From NCBI GenBank assembly GCA_004297335.1, contig SCUD01000184.1, positions 1-50,602 of the forward strand: 50,602 nucleotides of DNA, in the 5' to 3' direction. A program made the translations under genes and the position numbers. Positions 25,920 to 32,488 of this stretch are shown here, one piece after another (position 1 is the stretch's first letter; every line of letters starts with the position of its first letter). The notes beneath the pieces are model-generated. The model was not told where the DNA came from and did not search any database. It saw only the letters and a list, made by a program, of their open reading frames with translations. This stretch comes from Gammaproteobacteria bacterium (GTDB taxonomy: Bacteria > Pseudomonadota > Gammaproteobacteria > Steroidobacterales > Steroidobacteraceae).

Positions 25920-26411
25920 TCAGCCCGCCTTCGGCCGGGCCGCTGACTTGCGCCGACTCCGTGCAGGCGCCTTGCGCGGCGCAGCCGCGCTGCGCGCGAG
26001 TTTCTCGACACTGGTGTTCAACTGGTCGACCCGGCGGGTCAGGGCGGTGATCTCCTCGGCGGTGGGCATGCCGAGATCGTGCATCGCGCGCTGCACGCGG
26101 GACTGGAAGATCTTCTCGAGCTGGTCCCAGGATTCACCGGCCTGGCCTTTCACGGTTTCGACGCGCTGCTGGACCTGCTGCTGCGCGCCCTGGAAAGCCT
26201 GCAGCAGGGTTCTCTGCGCCGTCTCGAATGCGCCACCCTGGAGCTTTGCGCCTTCGCGCAGCAGTTCCTCGAAGACCTTCGGGGCGCCAGCCTGGGCGCG
26301 CGACAGGGCTCCGAGTCCGGCCAGCCAGATCTGGTGGGCGGAACCCAGCAGATTCTGCTCACGCGCTGCCGCGCCTGAGGCACCGAGCTTGCCCTTCTTC
26401 TTCACCGCCAT
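25920..26411 (-). CDS. Phasin (storage-granule-associated protein)
   Basis: 163 residues from the ATG at 26411, chosen because AAGGAG lies 8 bases upstream; an ATG at 26444 has none. The phasin_2/PhaI-PhaF helical region (about 18-130: SAHQIWLAGLGALSRAQ, FEELLREGAKLQ, LEKIFQSRVQRAMHDLGMPT) is followed by a short coiled-coil segment (VDQLNTSVEKLA). A basic Ala/Pro/Lys/Arg tail (about 140-163) resembles the DNA-binding tails of PhaF. Phasins coat polyhydroxyalkanoate or neutral-lipid inclusions. No PHA synthase is in the window. Confidence 0.88.
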   Translation of the reverse strand: MAVKKKGKLGASGAAAREQNLLGSAHQIWLAGLGALSRAQAGAPKVFEELLREGAKLQGGAFETAQRTLLQAFQGAQQQVQQRVETVKGQAGESWDQLEKIFQSRVQRAMHDLGMPTAEEITALTRRVDQLNTSVEKLARSAAAPRKAPARSRRKSAARPKAG

Positions 26412-26479
26412 GATGCTCTCCTTGCCGTGCGTTGCGTTGCTCATGAGCCCTGGTCAAGAATACCGCAAAGGAGTCCGCG

Positions 26480-27262
26480 ATGGCTGCCACGAAGTCGGGT
26501 GCTTTTCCTTACGGGCAGGCGCCCTATACCTATGCCGGGCCGGCGCTGCAGAAGGCCTGGAAGCGACTGCATGCCGGCGACCGCGAGCCGTTCCCGGACG
26601 ACGCGGCCGTCATCGAGGCCTGGCGCGCCTTTCACCGCGGGGATTTCGCCGCGGCCATCACCCAGGGCGCCAGGCAGGGGCCACCGGGCATTTCGGCAGC
26701 GAACAAGGCGGCGGCCGTGCAGGCGAGCTACCTGATCGACAGCGACGCGCGCGCGGTGAAGCTGCTGCAGGAGGCCGCGCAGCGGGCCGACCAGGCTGTG
26801 CGCGCCGCGCCGGACTACGCCAATGCCTGGTACTTCCAGGCCTTCGTCCTCGGCCGTTACGCGCAGCGAATTTCGGTCGTCAAGGCGCTCGCGGAGGGCG
26901 TCGGCGGCAAGGTCCGCAAGGCGCTCGAGCGCACCCTCGAACTCGAGCCGCGCCATGCCGACGCGCACATCGCGATGGGCCTCTACCACGCCGAGATCAT
27001 CGACAAGGTCGGCGCGCTTGCGGGCCGCCTGAGCTACGGTGCCGACGCGGCGAAATCGCAGCGGCACTTCGAGCAGGCCCTGAAGCTGAATCCGGCTGCG
27101 CCAGTCGCGTACATGGAGTATGCCAACGCGCTGCTGATGCTGCATGGCGACCGCCAGCGCGATGAAGCGGTCAGGCTGTACCGGAAGGCCGCCGCCTGCG
27201 AGCCAGCCGACGCGATGGAGCACCTCGACGTCGAGCAGGCGAAGGCCGAGCTCGAGGACTGA
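26480..27262 (+). CDS. TPR-like helical repeat protein
   Basis: 260 residues, with AAGGAG upstream of the ATG. It is helical throughout and shows TPR-like repeats, for example ADQAVRAAPDYANAWYFQAF, LERTLELEPRHADAHIAMGL and FEQALKLNPAAPVAYMEYAN. There is no signal peptide, so it is probably a cytoplasmic scaffold. It is divergent from the phasin (68-base gap), and its last 92 bases overlap the convergent wax-ester synthase gene. The specific partner is unknown. Confidence 0.75.
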   Translation: MAATKSGAFPYGQAPYTYAGPALQKAWKRLHAGDREPFPDDAAVIEAWRAFHRGDFAAAITQGARQGPPGISAANKAAAVQASYLIDSDARAVKLLQEAAQRADQAVRAAPDYANAWYFQAFVLGRYAQRISVVKALAEGVGGKVRKALERTLELEPRHADAHIAMGLYHAEIIDKVGALAGRLSYGADAAKSQRHFEQALKLNPAAPVAYMEYANALLMLHGDRQRDEAVRLYRKAAACEPADAMEHLDVEQAKAELED

Positions 27263-28673
27263 GCACTGGTGCATCCGGTGGCAGCGGTCCAAGCAGCAGC
27301 GCGAGGACCAGTTTCTCGAACTCGGCGCGGAACCGCGCGGTCACGGCCGTCGGATCCGGCACGCGCTTGTGGTCGGCGATCAGCCCGAACTGCACCTGTC
27401 CGGCGTAGGACAGGATGCTGATGCCGAGCCCGATCGCGCCGGATTGGGGTACCCAGAAGATCAGGCGGGAGATCCGGCTGCCGGCGAGCCAGACGGGCTC
27501 CTGCGGTCCCGGAACGTTGGTCGCGACCAGGCTCGCTTTCGTCGACAGCAGGTCGATGGCGGCGGATTCGACGGTTTCGGGCAGCAGGCCGAGCGCTGCC
27601 ATCAGTCCCAGCGTGAGCACCGGCTGGTAGGAATTCTTCAGCGCCGCCATCGCCGTGTGCACCGCGAAGGCGCGTTCGAGCGGATTGCGGATGCCGACCG
27701 GCAAGTCGAGGAAGACCAGGCCGAAATGATTGCCGAGCGTGGCCGCGGCGGTGGGATCGCGCAGGTTGACCGGTACCGCGGCGCGCAGCACCAGGTTGTC
27801 GGTGTTCTCGCCGTGATCGCGCAGATAACCGCCGAGGGCGCCGGCGGCCGATGACAGCAGCAGGTCGTTGACGGTGCAGCCGAGCGTGCGCGCGACCGCC
27901 TTGACCTCCCACAAGGGCAGTGGCTCGGTCCAGGCCGCGGACTTGCGCGCACCGAGCGGGCCCCGGAAGCGTGTCGGCGGATCATCGGGAAGCGCCGCGA
28001 CCCGCGCGAGCTCCGTGGCGATGCCGAGCGCGTGGCGGGCGAGTTCCCCGGCCTGCGCCGGATTGCGCGTCAGCTCCGTCGCGCGCACCAGCCACTCCGT
28101 GCCGCCGGCCAGTGCTTCGTCCAGCAACCCGGCGCCCGGAATGCCGAGGCGTCCGAGCCAGGATCGGCTCCTCCGTGCCGGCAGCGGGCCGGCAACGGCT
28201 TTGCTCCGGCCCGGCTCCTGGTCCGTGAGCGACAGGAACACACGGACCATCGCGATACCGTCGGCATAGCAGTGATGGATCCGCAGGATCACGGCGGTGC
28301 CGCCGGCAAAATTCTCGACAAAGTGGTACTGCCACAGTGGTCGACGGCGATCGAAGTCCGAGCCGGCGAGACCTGAGACCAGGTCTTCGAGCTCGGCCTG
28401 GCCGGCGGGTGCGGGCAACGCGATGCGGCGCAGGTGCTGGTCCAGGTCGAAGTCTGGATCCGGCTCCCAGTGGGCCGTGACCGGACCCGCAGCCGGCCGG
28501 CAGCGGAAGCGCGGAAACGCGAGGAAGCGTTCCTCGATCGCGCGGCGGAAACAGGCGAAGTCCACCGGCCCGTCGAAAACGATCACGCCGACGATCATCA
28601 TCAGGTTGGTCGCGCGGTCCATCCGCAGCCAGGCGGCGTCCACGGGCGACATGCGTTCGGTTCCGGCGCTCAT
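27171..28673 (-). CDS. Wax ester synthase / acyl-CoA:diacylglycerol acyltransferase (WS/DGAT)
   Basis: 500 residues from the ATG at 28673. It has the family N-terminus MSPVDAAWLRMD, the acyltransferase motif HHCYADG (HHxxxDG, residues 133-139), RPLWQYH, and the second-domain segment VNDLLLSSAAGALGGYL. It esterifies fatty alcohols or diacylglycerol with acyl-CoA to make wax esters or triacylglycerol at the inner membrane. A fatty acyl-CoA reductase gene lies 4 kb away. The last 30 residues are Arg/Pro-rich and come from the antisense strand of the repeat-protein gene, beyond where the family usually ends. This looks like a lost stop codon with read-on to the next one. Confidence 0.92.
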   Translation of the reverse strand: MSAGTERMSPVDAAWLRMDRATNLMMIVGVIVFDGPVDFACFRRAIEERFLAFPRFRCRPAAGPVTAHWEPDPDFDLDQHLRRIALPAPAGQAELEDLVSGLAGSDFDRRRPLWQYHFVENFAGGTAVILRIHHCYADGIAMVRVFLSLTDQEPGRSKAVAGPLPARRSRSWLGRLGIPGAGLLDEALAGGTEWLVRATELTRNPAQAGELARHALGIATELARVAALPDDPPTRFRGPLGARKSAAWTEPLPLWEVKAVARTLGCTVNDLLLSSAAGALGGYLRDHGENTDNLVLRAAVPVNLRDPTAAATLGNHFGLVFLDLPVGIRNPLERAFAVHTAMAALKNSYQPVLTLGLMAALGLLPETVESAAIDLLSTKASLVATNVPGPQEPVWLAGSRISRLIFWVPQSGAIGLGISILSYAGQVQFGLIADHKRVPDPTAVTARFRAEFEKLVLALLLGPLPPDAPVLSPRARPSPARRRGAPSRRLARRRRPSGTA

Positions 28674-28700
28674 CGGAACCAGAGTGAAACACAATCCGGG

Positions 28701-28726
28701 CCGGGCGGGGAGTCCACCCCGCCCGG
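28701..28726 (-). terminator. Terminator-like hairpin after the spy-b561 operon
   Basis: A perfect 10-base-pair stem (CCGGGCGGGG / CCCCGCCCGG) with a 6-base loop begins 10 bases after the cytochrome b561 stop codon. The following minus-strand bases are only moderately T-rich, so termination may be partial. It separates the b561 gene from the WS/DGAT gene on the same strand. Confidence 0.6.
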
Positions 28727-28735
28727 CAGCGACAC

Positions 28736-29287
28736 TCAGCGGGCTGGCGCGCCCAGCATCCGGGCCATTGCCGCCCGGTTGCGCTCGATGAGCGCATGCC
28801 AGGCAGCGGCCAGCACGTGGAGGATGACGGTCAGCAGCAGCAGCCGGCTGCCGACGCCGTGGACGACCTCGAGGGCCTCGTGCAGTCCCTCCTGCCTGCC
28901 CATCGGGCTCGGCACTGCCAACCAGCCGAACACCTCGATCGGGCGGCCGCCGCTCCAGACGGTGAGCGGTCCGCTGACGATCATGACGGCAATGAGCCCG
29001 AGCAGCAGCGCGTGGGTCACCTGGCTCGTGCGTTGCAGCCAGGGCTTCTGCGGCAGCGGCTGTGGCGATGCTGCCTGCACTCGCCACAGCACGCGGAACG
29101 CGAGTGGCAGGAAGGCCAGCGCGCCGATGCTGACGTGCAGTCCCATCCAGTAGCGCAGCTCGTCACCGCGCGGCATCTCGTGAAAATACAAGCCAATGCC
29201 GAGCATCACGATGATGAGCGCCGCACCGATCCAGTGGTTCAGGCGGGAGACGGCGCCGTACGCGGCCGGAGTGTCATGCAACGACAT
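28736..29287 (-). CDS. Cytochrome b561-type membrane protein
   Basis: 183 residues from the ATG at 29287. It has four membrane helices with histidines placed as in prokaryotic b561 (SRLNHWIGAALII, GLHVSIGALAF, QVTHALLLGLIAV, LHEALEVVHGVGSRL, VILHVLAAAWHAL), enough for two b-type hemes. Such proteins pass electrons from quinol to periplasmic acceptors or superoxide. It starts one base after the spy/cpxP-like gene ends and therefore appears to belong to the Cpx regulon here. Confidence 0.88.
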   Translation of the reverse strand: MSLHDTPAAYGAVSRLNHWIGAALIIVMLGIGLYFHEMPRGDELRYWMGLHVSIGALAFLPLAFRVLWRVQAASPQPLPQKPWLQRTSQVTHALLLGLIAVMIVSGPLTVWSGGRPIEVFGWLAVPSPMGRQEGLHEALEVVHGVGSRLLLLTVILHVLAAAWHALIERNRAAMARMLGAPAR

Positions 29288-29288
29288 T

Positions 29289-29846
29289 TCAGCGACCGCC
29301 CTCGGGCGCGGCGGCCGCGGGTGCGCGCCTCTCCATGCGCTCCTTGCGGCGCTCCATCCGCTCCTCACGCCACTCCGTGCGCTGCTCACTCATCTTCCCA
29401 AGTTGCTGGCGCTGCTCCGGGGTCAGGAGCTGGTGCAGCTGCCGGGCCGTGCGGGCCCGCAACTCGGCCATCTCCGCCGCCGCCTTGCCGCTGGCCTCCG
29501 CGAGCGCCTTCAGCTTCGCTTCGCTGTAGTCCTCGGACATCGGCAGCTGCCGCAGCTCATCGTGGGTCTTGCGATGTGCCTCGGCCCTGGCGCGCATCGT
29601 CTCGGACTGGCTGCGCATCAGCTCGCGAACCTGGTCGCGCTGGGCATCACTGAGGTCGAGGCGGTGCAGCATCGGTGGCAGCTGATCGCCCTCCGAGCGG
29701 TCCATGCACTGCATGCCGGGACCGCCGTGCATGGCATGATCGCAGCAGTCACCGCCGGGTCCACGGGCCTGGGCGGCCAGCGGAATCGCCAGTGCGACAG
29801 CGCTGGCCAGCAACAAACGGGTTATCAGGGATCGGTTGGTAGTCAT
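29289..29846 (-). CDS. Spy/CpxP-family periplasmic protein
   Basis: 185 residues from the ATG at 29846, with AGGAG 7 bases upstream. A signal peptide (ASAVALAIPLAAQA) leads to a His/Cys/Met-rich stretch (GGDCCDHAMHGGPGMQCMD, possibly metal-binding). A helical body follows with two LTxxQ-type motifs (LDLSDAQRDQ and LTPEQRQQ), and the protein ends in a long charged Arg/Glu tail. CpxP-type proteins sense envelope stress and restrain CpxA. It is divergent from cpxRA with a CpxR box between, the same layout as cpxP-cpxRA in E. coli. Confidence 0.88.
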   Translation of the reverse strand: MTTNRSLITRLLLASAVALAIPLAAQARGPGGDCCDHAMHGGPGMQCMDRSEGDQLPPMLHRLDLSDAQRDQVRELMRSQSETMRARAEAHRKTHDELRQLPMSEDYSEAKLKALAEASGKAAAEMAELRARTARQLHQLLTPEQRQQLGKMSEQRTEWREERMERRKERMERRAPAAAAPEGGR

Positions 29847-29873
29847 CGGGGAACTCCTGTTGGGGTGTGACGC

Positions 29874-29879
29874 AGTATC
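29874..29879 (-). promoter_or_regulatory. Candidate -10 hexamer GATACT for the spy-b561 operon
   Basis: On the minus strand GATACT lies 28 bases before the spy start codon, giving a leader of about 20 bases that holds the AGGAG site. The CpxR box is centred roughly 50 bases upstream of the inferred start, a usual place for an activator that compensates for the poor -35. Confidence 0.4.
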
Positions 29880-29912
29880 ACCGAACTCCCGGATTCGGAG
29901 TGTCCGAGTCGG

Positions 29913-29927
29913 GTAAAGTTCTGTAAA
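29913..29927 (+). promoter_or_regulatory. Perfect CpxR box, GTAAA-N5-GTAAA
   Basis: GTAAA at 29913-29917 and GTAAA at 29923-29927 are separated by exactly five bases. This is the canonical tandem CpxR recognition sequence known from E. coli. It lies in the gap between spy/cpxP and cpxR and contrasts with the GC-rich surroundings. It is expected to bind phosphorylated CpxR, activate the spy-b561 operon and autoregulate cpxRA. Confidence 0.85.
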
Positions 29928-29978
29928 GAATCGAAAGGCTGCTTGCGCCGGCCGCAAATGAATATCATCGTCAGCAAC

Positions 29979-30668
29979 ATGGCGCGGGTACTGTTGATCG
30001 ATGACGACATTGAGCTGACGGGACTCCTGCGGGAGTACCTGGTACGGGACGGTTTCGAAGTCGCCGCCGTACACGATGGCGAGAGTGGGATCCGGGCTGC
30101 CCTGTCGGGCGGCCACGACATCGTCGTGCTCGACGTGATGCTGCCGCGCCTGAACGGCATCGAGACGCTGCGCCGGATCCGCGAACAGAGCCGGGTACCG
30201 GTGTTGATGCTGACGGCTCGTGGCGACGACGTGGACCGGATTGTCGGCCTGGAACTCGGTGCCGACGACTACGTGCCGAAGCCTTGCACCCCGCGCGAGC
30301 TCGTGGCGCGCGTGCGCGCGATCCTGCGGCGGACGCAGGTCCCGGATCGATCCGACGCCGGTGCGCTGTCGTTGACCGTGGGGCCGCTCACGCTGTTACC
30401 CCGCAGTCGCACTGCCGAACTCGGCGGGAGCCCGCTCGCACTGACCAGCGCCGAATTCAACCTGCTGGAGGTGCTGCTGCGCAATGCCGGGCGGGTGGTC
30501 AGTCGGGCCCAGTTGTCCGAGCAGGGTCTCTTCCGGCCGCTGGCACGCTTCGATCGCAGCATCGACGTTCACCTCTCGAGCATCCGCCAGAAACTCGGTC
30601 CGCGTGCCGATGGTTCGCCGTGGATCCGTACGCTGCGTGGACTCGGCTACCAGTTCGTCAGGGAATGA
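29979..30668 (+). CDS. cpxR: Response regulator CpxR
   Basis: 229 residues from the ATG at 29979 (MARVLLIDDDIELTGLL); an ATG at 29958 is an alternative. Receiver domain: acidic pocket DDD (residues 8-10), phosphoacceptor D52 (VLDVMLPRLNG), then MLTARGDDVDRIVGLELGADDYVPKP. This stretch is nearly word for word that of enterobacterial CpxR. The C-terminal OmpR-type winged helix has LTSAEFNLLEVLLRNAGRVV and DVHLSSIRQKLG. The CpxR assignment is supported by the box upstream, the CpxP-like neighbour and the ATGA overlap with cpxA. Confidence 0.9.
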   Translation: MARVLLIDDDIELTGLLREYLVRDGFEVAAVHDGESGIRAALSGGHDIVVLDVMLPRLNGIETLRRIREQSRVPVLMLTARGDDVDRIVGLELGADDYVPKPCTPRELVARVRAILRRTQVPDRSDAGALSLTVGPLTLLPRSRTAELGGSPLALTSAEFNLLEVLLRNAGRVVSRAQLSEQGLFRPLARFDRSIDVHLSSIRQKLGPRADGSPWIRTLRGLGYQFVRE

Positions 30669-32026
30669 GCATGGGGCGCCTGTTCTGGAAGTTCCTGCTG
30701 GCGTTCTGGGGCACGGTGATTGCCGCGGGCCTGATCGTCGGACTCGGCGTCGCCCTGCGTGGTGAACCGGATGGGAATGGACTGCGGCCCGCCAGCGGCC
30801 CGCGTGCCGCGTTCCTGGTCAATAGCGCAGCGGAGACCCTGTCCGACGAAGGCCCGGAGGAACTGCGCGAGCGACTGCAGGAACGCAGGCGCGGGCGCCA
30901 CGGCGGGTCGCTGCTCTGGGTCGTCGACCGCAATGGCGAGGAGCTGCTGGGCCGCCCGCTGCCGCCCGGCAGCGTGACGCATGCGCGCAGCCTGGCGCGC
31001 CTCGGCGCAGTCGCCGCAGACGAGCCCGCTGTACGTCACGTCGCTGTCGGTGGGCAGGAGTACCTGCTGTTCGTGGCCGCGCCGTTGCCGCCGGGGTTCC
31101 GCGAGCGACATCCGCTGGCGCCCTGGTTGCTGATCGTGGCCGGTGCTTGCGCGAGTCTGGGCTTCAGCGGCCTGCTGGCCTGGTATTTCGCCAAGCCAGT
31201 CGGCCACCTGCGGGCGGCTTTCGCCGCCGCGGCGGATGGCCGGCTCGAGGTGCGCGTGCAACCGCTGATCGGCCGTCGCCGCGACGAGATTGCGGATCTC
31301 GGGCGGCACTTCGATGCGATGGCCGCGCGCCTTCAGGAACTGATCGGCGCGCAGCGCCAGCTGCTGCACGATGTATCGCACGAGCTGCGCTCGCCGCTCG
31401 CCCGGCTGCAGGCGGCCATCGGGCTCGCCCGGCAGGATCCGGCGCGGTTCGAGTCGACGCTCGGGCGCATCGAGCGCGAGGCCAGCCGCCTCGACGAGCT
31501 GGTCGGGGAGGTTCTGACGCTGTCCCGGCTGGAGGCCGGCGTGGCCGATGCACCGATCGAGGCCGTGGACCTCGGCGAACTGATCGCGACGATCGCGGAC
31601 GACGCGCGCTTCGAGGCGCAGGCCGTCAGTCGGGACCTGCACTTCGAGGCGCCGCCCGGCGAGATCCCGGCCGAGGTGCGCGCCGAGCTGCTGCACCGGG
31701 CATTCGAAAACGTGATCCGCAACGCGGTGCGTTTCACCGCGCCCGGCACGGTGGTCGAGGTCGGGGTCGGCGTTACCACCGACAGTTGGTTATCACTCAG
31801 TGTCTGTGACCGCGGCCCGGGCGTGCCGGAGGCCGACCTGCAGGCGATCTTCGAGCCGTTCTATCGCAGTGCCAGTGGTACGGCGGTGACCGGTTTCGGT
31901 CTCGGTCTCGCGATCGCGCGACGCGCGGTCGAGAGCCACGGCGGCACGATCACGGCACGCAACCGGGAGGGTGGCGGGTTGTGCGTGGAGATCCGGCTGG
32001 CGCTGCGCCCGATCCATCAGGCGTAG
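30665..32026 (+). CDS. cpxA: Sensor histidine kinase CpxA
   Basis: 453 residues, starting at the ATGA overlap with cpxR (a second ATG lies at 30671). Two membrane helices (about 9-30 and 152-175) bracket a periplasmic sensor of about 120 residues. HAMP is at about 176-228. HisKA has the phosphoacceptor H239 in LLHDVSHELRSPLARLQ. HATPase boxes are ENVIRNAVRF, DRGPGVPEADLQAIFEPFYR and GFGLGLAIARRAVESHGG. It phosphorylates CpxR in response to envelope stress and is probably inhibited by the divergent CpxP-like protein. Confidence 0.9.
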   Translation: MSMGRLFWKFLLAFWGTVIAAGLIVGLGVALRGEPDGNGLRPASGPRAAFLVNSAAETLSDEGPEELRERLQERRRGRHGGSLLWVVDRNGEELLGRPLPPGSVTHARSLARLGAVAADEPAVRHVAVGGQEYLLFVAAPLPPGFRERHPLAPWLLIVAGACASLGFSGLLAWYFAKPVGHLRAAFAAAADGRLEVRVQPLIGRRRDEIADLGRHFDAMAARLQELIGAQRQLLHDVSHELRSPLARLQAAIGLARQDPARFESTLGRIEREASRLDELVGEVLTLSRLEAGVADAPIEAVDLGELIATIADDARFEAQAVSRDLHFEAPPGEIPAEVRAELLHRAFENVIRNAVRFTAPGTVVEVGVGVTTDSWLSLSVCDRGPGVPEADLQAIFEPFYRSASGTAVTGFGLGLAIARRAVESHGGTITARNREGGGLCVEIRLALRPIHQA

Positions 32027-32048
32027 TGCCCGGCCATCGATGCGGGGC

Positions 32049-32054
32049 TATACT
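32049..32054 (+). promoter_or_regulatory. -10 hexamer TATACT before the flavin-binding protein
   Basis: TATACT lies 20 bases before the ATG at 32075. The predicted start would fall at the AAGGAGGAG ribosome site, giving a minimal leader. No clear -35 is seen. Confidence 0.4.
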
Positions 32055-32074
32055 CGCCAGAAGGAGGAGTAACC

Positions 32075-32458
32075 ATGGCAAAGATCGAAGGGATCGGCCG
32101 CGAAGTCTGCGAAACCACCGAGTTCGTCGCGATCGTCACCCAGGGTGAGGATGGCCCGCACGTGGTTGGCAATTGGGGCGGCTACCTGCGCGCGCTCGGC
32201 ATCGGTGAGGATACGCTGGTGTTTCCGGCCGGGCACTACGTGCGGACCGAACAGAACCTGTGCCGGAACAACCGTATCGAGTTGCTGGTCGCTTCGAAGG
32301 CCGTGCGCGGCACGCATGGTCCTGGCCAGGGCTGCCTGATCCGGGGCACCGGCGAGATCGTCACGACTGGCGACATCGTCGCGTCCGTCAAGGCGAAGTT
32401 CCCGTGGGCGCGCGGCGCGCTCGTCGTGCGGGTCGAGGAAGTCCAGACGCAGCTCTGA
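32075..32458 (+). CDS. Pyridoxamine 5'-phosphate oxidase-like FMN-binding protein
   Basis: 127 residues, with a very strong AAGGAGGAG before the ATG. It has the split-barrel pattern of the PNPOx-like family: an early beta pair (EFVAIVTQGEDGPHVVGNWGG split over two strands), RTEQNLCRNNRIELLVASK, and GQGCLIRGTGEIV. Members bind FMN or F420 and reduce varied small molecules; the substrate here is unknown. It lies 30 bases upstream of the fatty acyl-CoA reductase and may be co-transcribed with it. Confidence 0.7.
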   Translation: MAKIEGIGREVCETTEFVAIVTQGEDGPHVVGNWGGYLRALGIGEDTLVFPAGHYVRTEQNLCRNNRIELLVASKAVRGTHGPGQGCLIRGTGEIVTTGDIVASVKAKFPWARGALVVRVEEVQTQL

Positions 32459-32488
32459 CCGGGCGGCGGGTCGTCAGGGGGGCGGGTC

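Noticed and set aside
28674-29087. Longer N-terminus for WS/DGAT, upstream of 28673
   Set aside because: The added residues are Arg/Pro-rich antisense of the b561 gene, and the family N-terminus begins at the ATG at 28673.
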